In this document: piece after piece, positions 1 through 13,200 of the stretch
Layout: each line of letters begins with the position of its first letter
Position numbering within the stretch: position 1 is the first letter of the stretch
Assembly: GCA_029027265.1 (NCBI GenBank)
Contig: CP093061.1
Location: 1,178,001 to 1,242,000, forward strand
Length of the DNA stretch: 64,000 nucleotides
Reading direction: 5' to 3'
From: Sulfurospirillum_A sp029027265
GTDB lineage: Bacteria; Campylobacterota; Campylobacteria; Campylobacterales; Sulfurospirillaceae
The notes under the pieces: generated by a model
Seen by the model: the letters and a program-made list of their open reading frames with translations, nothing else
The model's database searches: none
What the model was told of the DNA's origin: nothing
Position numbers and translations under genes: made by a program

Positions 1-2837
1 TAAACTACACCCTAAAAACAAAACCAACAAACGGAACCCTAACTCTTAATGCAAATGGCTCATGGAGTTACAAAGCAACTGGAACATTTATTGGAGTTGA
101 TTCTGCAATAGTACAAATAAGCGATGGAAACGGAGGAGTCGTAAATCAAACCCTAAACTTTGATATGAAAGTAACAGCACCAACTCTAGATAATGTTACA
201 AGTACACTAAATGAAGATACAAATATTACAGATACTCTTCAAGTAAATAACCCAGTAGGTGGAACACTAATATATGAGATAGTTGAAAATACAGATAACG
301 GAAACTTCAATCTTAATACTGATGGTTCTTACTCTTACACTCCAAATGAAAACTATAACGGAAGTGATGAAGTAAGAGTTAAAGTAACAAATGAATACGG
401 ACTAAGCACAACAGTAACCTTAGACTTAACCATTACACCAGTTAATGATGCACCTGAAGTTAGTGAAGATACAATAAACCTAACACTTCAAGATATAAGA
501 AGCACAGATGGACAATTAGATTCAACTGATATAGATGGAGATACTTTAAGTTATACAGTTTCAACACAATCAGAACACGGAACAGTTTCAATAAATGAAA
601 ATGGAAAATGGACATATGAAGTAGCTGGTACATATATAGGAACAGATTTAGCAATAATAACAGTTGCTGATGGAAACGGTGGTACTGTTACTCAAACACT
701 AAACTTTGATAACAAAGTCACAGCACCAACACTAGCAGATGGAATAAATACTATACTAGAAGATAACACTTCAAATGGAGTATTTAATGTTATAAATCCA
801 ATAGGTGGAACACTAACTTATGAAGTAATCACTACTACTTCAAATGGAGCATTTACTCTAAACACTGATGGCTCATATAACTATAATCCATTAGAGAACT
901 ATAATGGGGAAGATGAAGTAACTATTAAAGTAACAAATGAATACGGCTTAAGTACTACAAGCAAACTGACTTTCGATATAGAAGCAGTTAATGATTTACC
1001 AGAACTTACCCAAGATACAGTAAACCTAACACTTCAAGATGTAAGAACCACAGATGGACAAATAGATGCAAGTGATGTAGACGCAGACACCCTAAGCTAC
1101 ACCCTAAAAACAAAACCAACAAACGGAACCCTAACTCTTAATGCAAATGGCTCATGGAGTTACAAAGCAACTGGAACATTTATTGGAGTTGATTCTGCAA
1201 TAGTACAAATAAGCGATGGAAACGGAGGAGTCGTAAATCAAACCCTAAACTTTGATATGAAAGTAACAGCACCAACTCTAGATAATGTTACAAGTACACT
1301 AAATGAAGATACAAATATTACAGATACTCTTCAAGTAAATAACCCAGTAGGTGGAACACTAATATATGAGATAGTTGAAAATACAGATAACGGAAACTTC
1401 AATCTTAATACTGATGGTTCTTACTCTTACACTCCAAATGAAAACTATAACGGAAGTGATGAAGTAAGAGTTAAAGTAACAAATGAATACGGACTAAGCA
1501 CAACAGTAACCTTAGACTTAACCATTACACCAGTTAATGATGCACCTGAGTTAACAGACTCAAGTGATGAATCCCATATACTTAAAAATACAAGAATAGT
1601 TACAGGTTCACTAGAAGCTACAGATATAGATGGAGATACCCTAAAATATACTATAGCAACTAACCCAATACATGGAACTCTTAGTATTGATGAAAATGGA
1701 AATTGGAGTTATGAGAGTGAGTTCGGATATGTAGGAGATGACCATGTAGTTCTAAGTGTAAACGATGGTAATGGAGGAAGTATAACTAAAGAGTATAACT
1801 TCACTTCAAAAGGTCTAATATACGAAGGAGGAGATTTAACTATAAATGAACAAAATATAGGAAATACCCTAGAACTAGGAAATACAAATATGGACTCCCT
1901 ATCTTTCTCTAAAAGTAATGATGACCTACTCATAAAAGTAAAAGATCAAGGGACTATTACCCTAAGTGATTACTTCACCACACCAGAACAAAACCTAACA
2001 ACCCTAAACACATCTTGGGGTGAAATAAATATTAATAAAGAAGTTATAAAAGAGGCTAGTGGAAGTTGGTGGAATTGGAGAAAAGAAGCACGAGCAAATG
2101 AGGGTGAAGATACTTTGTTAATCGGAACAAACTCTAGAAACAAACTAGTAGGCTCAACTGGAGATGATATCTTGTTTGGTTATAGTATAAATGACAACCT
2201 TTACGGGGGAGATGGTAAAGATACCTTGTTTGGAGGAGATGGTTATGATAGCCTCTATGGTCAAAAAGGAGATGATAGACTATTTGGAGGTACTAATTGG
2301 GATAGACTCTTTGGAGGAGAAGGTAATGACCAACTTATTGGAGGAAGTGGAAATGATGAACTATATGGAAATGAAGGTAATGATACTCTAAGTGGAGGCA
2401 TAGGATCTGATTGGCTTCAAGGAGGAACTGGTGATGATACTTATTATGTAAATAGTGGAGATGGTCATGATAACATAAATGATATGGAATTTAATTTTTG
2501 GTCGTTTAGTTTTGCTGAAGGAGGAGATGATACTCTAAAATTTGGTGTAGATGTACAAAAAGAAGATATTAGTTTCATAATGAACGACGGTAACCTCTTA
2601 ATCAAGTACGGAGATGGAGATACAATTAAAATCCACGGACAATCAAATGACAAACAAGCAATAGAGAAATTTGAACTTAGTGATGGTAGTTTTATAACTA
2701 GTGATAATATAGAAAATATTATCCAAGAGATGAGTGCTTACGCAACTGACAAAGGCATAGACATGAGCTCACAAGATAACATAAGAAACAATGAAGCTCT
2801 AATGCAAATAGTAACTTCTGGCTGGCAAAGCGCATAA
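1..2837 (+). CDS. Cadherin-like RTX adhesin, type I secretion substrate (5' partial)
   Basis: The reading frame is open from base 3, so the gene begins before the window; at least 944 residues are visible. The first two thirds are tandem Ig/cadherin-like (VCBS or Big_9 type) domains with repeated NDAPE and DGNGG motifs, as in surface adhesins. At about 2100-2450 follow Ca-binding RTX nonapeptides (GGxGxDxLxG). Next is a domain like the haemolysin-type calcium-binding related family (DTLKFG...LLIKYGDGDTI). The last ~40 residues, up to SGWQSA, are almost identical to the C-terminus of the 4302-residue RTX protein ending at 17164, so both are probably exported by the transporter at 17165-21863. 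Role inferred: cell-surface or released adhesin. Certain as an RTX protein; its target is unknown. Confidence 0.9.
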   Translation, partial: NYTLKTKPTNGTLTLNANGSWSYKATGTFIGVDSAIVQISDGNGGVVNQTLNFDMKVTAPTLDNVTSTLNEDTNITDTLQVNNPVGGTLIYEIVENTDNGNFNLNTDGSYSYTPNENYNGSDEVRVKVTNEYGLSTTVTLDLTITPVNDAPEVSEDTINLTLQDIRSTDGQLDSTDIDGDTLSYTVSTQSEHGTVSINENGKWTYEVAGTYIGTDLAIITVADGNGGTVTQTLNFDNKVTAPTLADGINTILEDNTSNGVFNVINPIGGTLTYEVITTTSNGAFTLNTDGSYNYNPLENYNGEDEVTIKVTNEYGLSTTSKLTFDIEAVNDLPELTQDTVNLTLQDVRTTDGQIDASDVDADTLSYTLKTKPTNGTLTLNANGSWSYKATGTFIGVDSAIVQISDGNGGVVNQTLNFDMKVTAPTLDNVTSTLNEDTNITDTLQVNNPVGGTLIYEIVENTDNGNFNLNTDGSYSYTPNENYNGSDEVRVKVTNEYGLSTTVTLDLTITPVNDAPELTDSSDESHILKNTRIVTGSLEATDIDGDTLKYTIATNPIHGTLSIDENGNWSYESEFGYVGDDHVVLSVNDGNGGSITKEYNFTSKGLIYEGGDLTINEQNIGNTLELGNTNMDSLSFSKSNDDLLIKVKDQGTITLSDYFTTPEQNLTTLNTSWGEININKEVIKEASGSWWNWRKEARANEGEDTLLIGTNSRNKLVGSTGDDILFGYSINDNLYGGDGKDTLFGGDGYDSLYGQKGDDRLFGGTNWDRLFGGEGNDQLIGGSGNDELYGNEGNDTLSGGIGSDWLQGGTGDDTYYVNSGDGHDNINDMEFNFWSFSFAEGGDDTLKFGVDVQKEDISFIMNDGNLLIKYGDGDTIKIHGQSNDKQAIEKFELSDGSFITSDNIENIIQEMSAYATDKGIDMSSQDNIRNNEALMQIVTSGWQSA
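1093..1548 (+). repeat. 456-bp copy of bases 1-456 inside the adhesin gene
   Basis: Bases 1093-1548 read the same as 1-456 with at most a few differences (CTAAGC against CTAAAC near the start). The spacing is 1092 bp (364 codons), so it is an in-frame duplication of a pair of cadherin-like domains. The two copies diverge right after the NDAPE motif. Near identity at the DNA level points to recent duplication or gene conversion. The array probably continues upstream of the window. Confidence 0.9.
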
Positions 2838-2883
2838 ATAATACAAAAGTAATTATATTAGTTGCACTCTTAGTGAGTGCAAC
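2719..2883 (+). repeat. Direct repeat, left copy (secretion signal + tolC start)
   Basis: This ~165-bp segment matches 17046-17211 with roughly ten differences. It covers the last ~40 codons of the RTX gene, its stop codon, and the first ~15 codons of the tolC-like gene. The two copies flank the ankyrin gene and the giant RTX gene in direct orientation. Confidence 0.85.
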
Positions 2884-2893
2884 CTTCAAATAA
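2838..2893 (+). pseudogene. Fossil 5' end of a tolC-like gene
   Basis: Directly after the stop of the first RTX gene the sequence aligns with the start of the intact outer membrane gene at 17165. The ATG has become ATA and one base is missing. The shifted frame still reads VIILVALLVSATF, as in the intact signal peptide, then meets TAA at 2891. It shows that this RTX gene once sat directly in front of tolC, or that the junction was copied. Confidence 0.8.
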
Positions 2894-3047
2894 CGTTAAA
2901 TACTAAATATACCATTATTAATCAATTTATGCTAAAAATGGCACAGAATTGATTAAAATATATGCTAGAATTATAGTTTTAAAATTTCTCACATGTAAGG
3001 GCTTGTAAGAACCTTTACATGTAAAGAAAAAAACAAAAAGGCAAAGA
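2894..3047. promoter_or_regulatory. Intergenic region with inverted repeat and palindrome
   Basis: An inverted repeat of 10 bp (TTAATCAATT at 2918-2927 and AATTGATTAA at 2947-2956) encloses a 19-base loop, without a following T-run. At 3013-3026 lies the perfect palindrome CTTTACATGTAAAG, about 20 bases before the next start codon. Either could be an operator or simply a member of the TACATGTA family. No promoter boxes are assigned with confidence. Confidence 0.4.
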
Positions 3048-4253
3048 ATGAAAAACTTTTTTTTAATAAGTTTATTGGTTGGGGCATATTTTTTTTATAA
3101 TACAATTCTTGGTGGTTTTAATGAAACACAAAATAATTATAAAGTAAATATGGATACAAATGTCTCTCATGTAAAAGGACTCTCTCAGTATGTAACGCAA
3201 GAAGAGATAAATGACTTTGGTATGAGATACTCAGATATAGCAAAAGATGAAGAGAAAAATGTAACCCTTATACCTCTAAGAGTTGCCTTAGAAAACAGAG
3301 ATACAAACAAAGTAGTAAGTTTTTTAAAAGACAATAATCTAAGTGTAGATGTAAGAATGTTATCAAAAAGAACTCCTTTGATGTATAGTACTTTTTATAA
3401 TGACACCAACACCACAAAAGAGTTACTAAAACTAAATGCAGATTTTAATACAACAGATAGATATAAAATCTCACCTTTATCATACGCTATATCAAATAAC
3501 TCTATAAAAACAGTAAAGCAACTCATAGAAAATGGTGCTAGGTTTGAAGATGTTAAATTTGTTAAAGCTTATTTAGATGGTTGTTTTTATACAAGCATAG
3601 AATCTTTAGAGATAGATGAAAATAATAATACTAAAATAAATTATGAATGTAATATAAAGAAAATAGATCCAACAGCATTACCAAAATCAAAAGGTGCATT
3701 GGACTTGTTTAGTTATATAGTAAATCGTAATTTAGTAGAAATGACAAAATTTGTCTTAGAAAGTGGATATAAACCAAAAAGTATGTACAGTAAAATAGGA
3801 CTTCCTGGATTAGGACATTTTAATACTAACAATGAGTTATTTACTATATACGCTACTTCTATAGTACGTAAACCAATTTACAAACCAATGCTTAAACTAT
3901 GCCTAAAATACGTAGGCAAACCAAGTAAAGAACACCTAAAAAAAGCATACAAACAATGTCATTGGGATTATAAAAAACAAAAAAACAAAATAAAATTTAG
4001 AAAAGAAAGACCTGAATACAAACATTTAGTCACTGAAAACAGCATAGATAAATTAAATAGTTATACAAAACACTGCTCCAATAAAGATGGAGTATTCACT
4101 CCAGAAACATATTTTTCTTGGGCAAATGAATGGGAGAGACTTATGGCAATATATATTTTTAAGACAAGTACAGATAGCAGCGGTAGAGATAATAAAGATA
4201 AAGTTTTTTATATAAACAGTAATTCAAACAACACAAATAATAAAAAGGATTAA
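3048..4253 (+). CDS. Ankyrin-repeat protein with N-terminal membrane anchor
   Basis: 401 residues. The N-terminus (FFLISLLVGAYFFYNTIL) is a signal anchor or signal peptide. Residues ~65-175 hold ankyrin-like units (RTPLMYSTFYNDTNTTKELL, SPLSYAISNNSIKTVKQLIENGA). The C-terminal half is Lys/Tyr-rich with scattered Cys and matches no family I recognise. It lies between two T1SS substrate genes, and its stop is 2 bases before the ATG of the giant RTX gene, so the two are probably co-transcribed. An immunity-like, chaperone or surface-retention role for the RTX partner is conceivable from position only; no function is shown. Confidence 0.8.
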   Translation: MKNFFLISLLVGAYFFYNTILGGFNETQNNYKVNMDTNVSHVKGLSQYVTQEEINDFGMRYSDIAKDEEKNVTLIPLRVALENRDTNKVVSFLKDNNLSVDVRMLSKRTPLMYSTFYNDTNTTKELLKLNADFNTTDRYKISPLSYAISNNSIKTVKQLIENGARFEDVKFVKAYLDGCFYTSIESLEIDENNNTKINYECNIKKIDPTALPKSKGALDLFSYIVNRNLVEMTKFVLESGYKPKSMYSKIGLPGLGHFNTNNELFTIYATSIVRKPIYKPMLKLCLKYVGKPSKEHLKKAYKQCHWDYKKQKNKIKFRKERPEYKHLVTENSIDKLNSYTKHCSNKDGVFTPETYFSWANEWERLMAIYIFKTSTDSSGRDNKDKVFYINSNSNNTNNKKD

Positions 4254-4255
4254 AG

Positions 4256-7200
4256 ATGGCAGAATTAACTAACGAACAATTGGCAGATAAAAAAGAGGTT
4301 GCAGGTAAACTAAAAACAGCTATTACAAACTTCTTTGGTTTAACAAGCAATGGAGAAGCAACTCCATATGGAATAGAGTCATTAGCAAATAGTATGATAG
4401 ATAGTGTTGTAGAGAAAGTGTTAAAAGCAAATTCTAAAGGTCTGAAACTGAAATATTTAAATGTATTTAAGATATTAAGTGGTGGTATGACTATTGTTAT
4501 AGATATGGGAACTCTTGCAGTTTCACTTGATAAAGATATGAGAGATATAAGTGGAGCAACCGAAGGTCTGCACCCTAAAGTAGATGCAAATTTTTTAAAA
4601 CATTTTTTAAAACTATCAATTACAAATGGATTAGGCATAGCAGCAGGACTAGCCTCCAGTCCTGCTAGCCCTATTACTGCTATTATTGTTGGTTCCACAG
4701 TAAAAAATATAGGTGCAAAAATATTTGATACAATCTTTGGTTCTTCTTTAGTAACCATAGATTTTACAGAAAATAAAGGTAAGGGTAAAGTTTTAGAAAA
4801 AAAGTTTATAGTAGATGCCAGTGTTAAAACAGCATTGGCAGATTATTGGGATTCTGATAATGGCATAAAAGAGAGTATAAAAAAACTAAATAGAGTTATA
4901 ATAAAAGCAAAAGGTGATAGTGGTGGAAATATTATTTATTATAAAAAGGACGATAATGGGATTGAAAACATTTACACCTTCCCAACAAATAACGAAGAGC
5001 ACTTAATAGAGTTTTTAAAAAGATTTAAAAGTTCAAATAAACCATTTATAGAACTTACAAGTTATGAAAAACCAAAACAAATAACAGCCAACTACTACGC
5101 AAACAATGGCAAAGAAATAAATAAATTAGAGGCTGATTTTAAATCTGGTGATGATAATGCAAAAGTAGCCCTTGCAACACTAAAAGGATATGTGTTTAAA
5201 AGTGATAGTACAAATGAGTATGCAAATGTAAATGACTATTCAGAGATATATATAGATTATAGAGTTGCATTTTTAAAAGAGTTAACAACAAAAGCGAATA
5301 CTAATAAAACTATATTTAAAGATAATGATTTAACTAAAGTTGCTAAAAATGGAAACTATCACTCAAGATACGTTCAGTTTGGAAGTAATAGCAGTAAACT
5401 AATAATTAACAGACCATCTCACTTATTTGGCTCTATCATTGGTAGTTCAAATGTTAATAATACCTTGCATGGTTCAGACCATATAGATTATGTAGAAGGT
5501 TTAGATGGTGTTGATACTATTTACACTTACAATGGAAACGATACTATTCACGCTTATACAGAAAAAAGCCATGAAGATACAAGTGGTGGTAAGATAGTAG
5601 CTGGATTAGGAGCTGATAAGGTTGAGGGTTCTAACGGGGCTGATGTTGTATATGGAGATATTGAACTAAATCAAGGTAATGGAAGTTCTTTCAATGACAA
5701 TAGAGATACCATAAAAACATATGGTGGAAATGATACTGTTTATGGAGGAGATGATAATGATACCATAGAAGGTGGTACCGGAAGTGACACCCTTTATGGA
5801 GGAGATGACGATGATACCATTTACGCTCAGGAATCAACAAATCATAGCGAAAAAGATTCAAATACGTTAGTTGGTGGAAAAGGAGAGGATAAACTTTATG
5901 GTGGAGAAGGGGATGACACTATATATGGAGATGAAAAAGAGAATAAAGGAAACAATAAAGATACTTTTGGAAACAATGAAGATACCATAAAAGCATATGG
6001 TGGAAATGATACTGTTTATGGAGGAGATGATGATGATACCATAGAAGGAGGAGCAGGAAGTGATATTCTTCATGGAGGAGATGACGATGATACTCTATAC
6101 GCAGGAAAGAAAAACCAAAACATAGACACAGATGATGGCTCAAATATAGATGATGGAACTATTAACTACCTCGATGGTGGAAAAGGAAATGATACACTCT
6201 TTGGAGCAAGTGGAGATGACACTCTTGAAGGCGGAGAAGGAAAAGATGATCTTTATGGCGGCAAAGGCTACGACACCTACATCTCAGCAGATGGAGATAC
6301 CATCATAGACCTTGACCATAACGGAAAAGTATACCTAGATGGAAAGTGGTTACTAGGAGGAAAACTCATAGCAGGAAAAAGAAATAAATACCAAGGTGAC
6401 TATGGAGAAATCTATACCTTAGATACCATTCATGATACTCTAGAGGTAGAACTAAATGGTGAGAGTATAACAATAAAAAACTATGATGAAGATGAAAAAA
6501 GCCTAGGTATAAAACTAGAAGAAGCACCAATAGAGGTAAGCATAGTACCTATTGATAATGAAGTCTTAGAAGCTGTTGAGAGTATGGAATTTAAAATAAT
6601 ACTTGATAGGGAATTAGTTGGTGATGAAAATATACAAGTACTCATAAATCAAGAAATCGTAGAATTTAAGCAAGGAGATCAAGAAAAAATTTATACATAT
6701 AAGTGGCATGATGATAAAATAGAAGAACCAAAAGAAAATATAAAAATAGATGCAGTTGTTTTTAAAACTTCAGAAGGATTGAGTGTTAAAATAGATGATA
6801 GTGGAGCTAATGGTACTATAATAGACGATGATGAAGACAACTTTCCTCCAAAAGGTAATCTTCCAACAGATGGTAATACAAACAAAGAAAACTTTAACTC
6901 CCCTCTAGTTTTAGATTTAAACAATAATGATAAAACATCAACATCATTTTTTAACTCAGACTCATATTTTGACTTAGATAATAATACGTTTAAAGAAAAA
7001 ACAGCTTGGCTTGAAAAAGGAGATGGATTTTTAGCCTTAGATAAAAATGCTAATGGAGTTATAGATAATGGAGGTGAATTGTTTGGAAATCATACTTTAC
7101 TAAAAGATAATACCTTTGCCAGTGATGGATTTGAAGCTTTAAAACAATACGATACAAATAATGACAATATTCTAGATGAAAATGATGCAATTTATAATGA

Positions 7201-10200
7201 ACTCTTAATATGGAAAGATAAAAACTCTAATGGTATAAGTGAAGAAGGTGAGTTAAGTACTCTTAGTGAAGAGAATATAACAAGTATAAAACTAGATGCT
7301 AATAAAATAGATTTAAAAGATAAAGAGACAAATAACCTAATCACACATACATCAACTTTTACACAAGATGGAACAGAAAAGAAGATAGATGATGTATGGT
7401 TTAAAGTTGATTTGGCAGATACTGCTTATGATAATGAAAGTCTTGACTTTACAGATATAAATCTACAAGGAAGTGGACTTATAAAAAACCTACAAGACTC
7501 TATGCAAGAAAATGAAAAACTAAGAAACTTGATAACAGATTTTAAAGAGAGTAAGATAGACTCCATATCTGAACTCATAGAAAAAACTAAAGAGATTCTT
7601 TATGCATGGAGTAAAGTTGATAACATTGACTCTTCTAAAACAAGAGGAGTACAAAATATTTTAAACCATCACTATGGTAACCCCTCTGTAGTTGGTAGAT
7701 ATAAAATATATGCTTATGAAAAAGATGTAAAAATGCTTGAAAACTTTGATGGTAAAGAGTTTTATATGATAGTTGATGGAGAAAAAACAAGAGATGTTAT
7801 AGGTATAGAGATGTCAAATCAAATAAACAAATCCTTAGATACACTTGTTTATAGGGCTGCTTTTAATCTTTTAGCTCAAAAACTATATGGAAGTGATATT
7901 ATCATAAATAATGAATTTGCAAGTACTAAATTAACTTTTGATAAAATAAATCAATATTTAAGTACCAATACCTCAAACAATGAAATAGCTCAACTTCTAT
8001 CTATAATGACTTACAATAGAGGATTAGATGTTTTAAAAGAGTTTGATTCCTTGGTAGCACTAGATAGTGGTATTAAAAATATTCTTCAAAATAATGGTGT
8101 TTTACTAGAAGTAGATGATAATGGAAATGTAAATGCAAAGTATACAAATACAAATATAGCTTCTGTTAGCAATATACACGTCACAAAAATCTTTGGAGAT
8201 GATAATAATAATATTATTAATGGAACTAGTGGTGATGATTTAATTTATGGGGGCAAAGGAGATGATACTGTAGTAGGTGGTGCTGGAAATGATGAATTGC
8301 ATGGAGAAGAAGGAAACGATACTTTAATAGCCACTACTAGTAATGGGACAGGTTCTTATGGGCATGATGTCTTAATTGGAGGTAAGGGAGATGATACTTT
8401 AATTGGAAGTAGTAGAAATGGCACTTATGTTTATAGCTATGGAGATGGACATGATACCATAAAAGATTATGGAAGCTTTGGTAGTGGTATGCAAGATGTA
8501 TTAAAGCTAAAAGATATCAATAGTGATGAAATAGATGTTTTTAAATTAAATACAAATTTATTTATAAAGATAAAAGATAGAAAAAAGCAAGGAGATTATA
8601 ACGGAAGTATAAAAATAGAAAATTTCTTTGGAAATGGAAAAATAGAACATATATTTTTTAAGGATAAGACTATAGATTATGATGAGATAATAAGTTATAT
8701 TACAAATTATATGGGCAATAATGGAACATTTATTTTTTCAAATTTTACCGAAATTAAAACATATGATACCATAGAAATCGCGATACATACTCTAAAATTT
8801 GCAGATGGAATATCTAAGGATGATATCATAGTTAGTATTAGCGAAGATAGAAATGAAATCATTATAGCTCTTAAAGAGGACGATAAAAACTTAGATGAAC
8901 TTAGTCATAAAATAACATTTACTAATTGGAAATATGGATCAAGATTGGATGGTTTTATTGTAGGAGATAATATCTATAGTGCCAATGAATTTTTATCTTT
9001 ATATGATTTAGAAGGGTTTGAAGATACTAAGCTTGATAGTGTTTATACAATAGATTTTAGTCAAAGCGTTAGTGTTTATGACAAAGGTGGAGTTGATAAA
9101 ATAGTTTTTTCAAGAGACATTTTAAAAGATGATTTAAAATTTGAATGGGTGCAAGGAAGTAAGGATATAGTTATAAAATATAAAAATATTGAAAATATAT
9201 CCGTAACTATTAAAGGTATTTATAATCAAGAAAATTCTATAGAGACATTAGAGTTTTCTGATGGGAGTATTTTATCTATCAATAATATAATATCTGTTTT
9301 AGCAACCCAGGAAGATGATATTTTTAATGGACTAGATTATACTTCAAATACTATTAATGCACTTGGTGGAAATGACATTATTTCTACATATGATTATGAT
9401 GATTTTATAGATGGTGGAGCAGGAAATGATAATATTAATGGTGGTGGTGGAAATGATACCATAAAAGGCGGAATAGGTAACGATACTCTTTATGGAGGAG
9501 CAGGAAACGATACTTTAAGTGGAAATGAAGGTAACGATACTCTTTATGGAAACGAAGGAAATGATACTTACATCTTCGGCAAAGGAGATGGACAAGACAC
9601 TATAATAAATAAAACCACACATAAACCAAACAATTGGTCAAATACAATACAAATAGATTCAGGCAATGACACCATACAATTTAAAGAAGGAATAAGTAAA
9701 GAAGATATTATCTATTCTCAAACAAATAATGATTTAGTGCTATCTATCAAAGACACAGAAGATAGCCTTACAGTTAAAGATTTTTTCTCAAATAATTTTA
9801 AAGCCATAAATGAGTTAAAATTTAGCGATGGAAGTATAGTAAATTATACAGATATAGTAACAAATACTTTTACGGATATATCAACTGATAATGATGACAC
9901 TATACAAGGCACAATACTAGATGATACGATAAATGCAAAAGATGGCAATGATGTTATTAATTCATATAATGGCAATGACACCTTAACAGGCGGAAAAGGA
10001 AATGATACCCTAAACGCAGGAGAAGGAAGTGATACTTATATCTTTGGACAAGATTTCGGAAATGATACTATAAATAATTATGATGTTTCTGAGAATAGAA
10101 TAGATACTATAAGATTTATAGATGGCATTACTAAAAATGACTTAAACTACAGAAGAAGTACTCACAATAATCAAACAACAAATGACTTAATAATTTCCAC

Positions 10201-13200
10201 AAAAGTTGGCAATAATATTCTTACTATTAAAAACTTCTTTAGTGGAGGAAAAGTAAATGATGAATATAAAATAGACTCTGTAGAGTTTGATGATAATACT
10301 AAACTAAATATAGAAGATTTAAAAGCTCTAGTACTATTGCCAACTAATAATGATGATATCTTAAGTGCTTATGAAAAAGGAAGCACTATAAATGCAGGAG
10401 CAGGAGATGATGTTGTTTATGGTAATGTAAGTGATGATATCTTAAGTGGAAATGATGGAAATGATGTTATACAAGGTAATAGTGGAAATGATACCATAAA
10501 AGGTGGACTAGGCAACGATACTCTTTATGGAGGAGCAGGAAACGATACTTTAAGTGGAAATGAAGGTAACGATACTCTTTATGGAAACGAAGGAAATGAT
10601 ACTTACATCTTCGGCAAAGGAGATGGACAAGACACTATAATAAATAAAACCACACATAAACCAAACAATTGGTCAAATACAATACAAATAGATTCAGGCA
10701 ATGACACCATACAATTTAAAGAAGGAATAAGTAAAGAAGATATTATCTATTCTCAAACAAATAATGATTTAGTGCTATCTATCAAAGACACAGAAGATAG
10801 CCTTACAGTTAAAGATTTTTTCTCAAACAATTTTAAAGCCATAAATGAGTTAAAATTTAGCGATGGAAGTATATTAAGTTATGCAGATATAGTAACAAAT
10901 ATTTTTACGGATATATCAACTGATAATGATGACACTATACAAGGCACAATACTAGATGATACGATAAATGCAAAAGATGGCAATGATGTTATTAATTCAT
11001 ATAATGGCAATGACACCTTAACAGGCGGAAAAGGAAATGATACCCTAAACGCAGGAGAAGGAAGTGATACTTATATCTTTGGACAAGATTTCGGAAATGA
11101 TACTATAAATAATTATGATGTTTCTGAGAATAGAATAGATACTATAAGATTTATAGATGGCATTACTAAAAATGACTTAAACTACAGAAGAAGTACTCAC
11201 AATAATCAAACAACAAATGACTTAATAATTTCCACAAAAGTTGGCAATAATATTCTTACTATTAAAAACTTCTTTAGTGGAGGAAAAGTAAATGATGAAT
11301 ATAAAATAGACTCTGTAGAGTTTGATGATAATACTAAACTAAATATAGAAGATTTAAAAGCTCTAGTACTATTGCCAACTAATAATGATGATATCTTAAG
11401 TGCTTATGAAAAAGGAAGCACTATAAATGCAGGAGCAGGAGATGATGTTGTTTATGGTAATGTAAGTGATGATATCTTAAGTGGAAATGATGGAAATGAT
11501 GTTATACAAGGTAATAGTGGAAATGATACCATAAAAGGTGGACTAGGCAACGATACTCTTTATGGAGGAGCAGGAAACGATACTTTAAGTGGAAATGAAG
11601 GTAACGATACTCTTTATGGAAACGAAGGAAATGATACTTACATCTTCGGCAAAGGAGATGGACAAGACACTATAATAAATAAAACCACACATAAACCAAA
11701 CAATTGGTCAAATACAATACAAATAGATTCAGGCAATGACACCATACAATTTAAAGAAGGAATAAGTAAAGAAGATATTATCTATTCTCAAACAAATAAT
11801 GATTTAGTGCTATCTATCAAAGACACAGAAGATAGCCTTACAGTTAAAGATTTTTTCTCAAACAATTTTAAAGCCATAAATGAGTTAAAATTTAGCGATG
11901 GAAGTATATTAAGTTATGCAGATATAGTAACAAATATTTTTACGGATATATCAACTGATAATGATGACACTATACAAGGCACAATACTAGATGATACGAT
12001 AAATGCAAAAGATGGCAATGATGTTATTAATTCATATAATGGCAATGACACCTTAACAGGCGGAAAAGGAAATGATACCCTAAACGCAGGAGAAGGAAGT
12101 GATACTTATATCTTTGGACAAGATTTCGGAAATGATACTATAAATAATTATGATGTTTCTGAGAATAGAATAGATACTATAAGATTTATAGATGGCATTA
12201 CTAAAAATGACTTAAACTACAGAAGAAGTACTCACAATAATCAAACAACAAATGACTTAATAATTTCCACAAAAGTTGGCAATAATATTCTTACTATTAA
12301 AAACTTCTTTAGTGGAGGAAAAGTAAATGATGAATATAAAATAGACTCTGTAGAGTTTGATGATAATACTAAACTAAATATAGAAGATTTAAAAGCTCTA
12401 GTACTATTGCCAACTAATAATGATGATATCTTAAGTGCTTATGAAAAAGGAAGCACTATAAATGCAGGAGCAGGAGATGATGTTGTTTATGGTAATGTAA
12501 GTGATGATATCTTAAGTGGAAATGATGGAAATGATGTTATACAAGGTAATAGTGGAAATGATACCATAAAAGGTGGACTAGGCAACGATACTCTTTATGG
12601 AGGAGCAGGAAACGATACTTTAAGTGGAAATGATGGAGATGATACATTGCAAGGTAATAATGGTAATGACACCTTAACAGGCGGAAAAGGAAATGATACC
12701 CTAAACGCAGGAGAAGGAAGTGATACTTATATCTTTGGACAAGATTTCGGAAATGATACTATAAATAATTATGATGTTTCTGAGAATAGAATAGATACTA
12801 TAAGATTTATAGATGGCATTACTAAAAATGACTTAAACTACAGAAGAAGTACTCACAATAATCAAACAACAAATGACTTAATAATTTCCACAAAAGTTGG
12901 CAATAATATTCTTACTATTAAAAACTTCTTTAGTGGAGGAAAAGTAAATGATGAATATAAAATAGACTCTGTAGAGTTTGATGATAATACTAAACTAAAT
13001 ATAGAAGATTTAAAAGCTCTAGTACTATTGCCAACTAATAATGATGATATCTTAAGTGCTTATGAAAAAGGAAGCACTATAAATGCAGGAGCAGGAGATG
13101 ATGTTGTTTATGGTAATGTAAGTGATGATATCTTAAGTGGAAATGATGGAAATGATGTTATACAAGGCAATAGTGGAAATGATACCATAAAAGGTGGACT

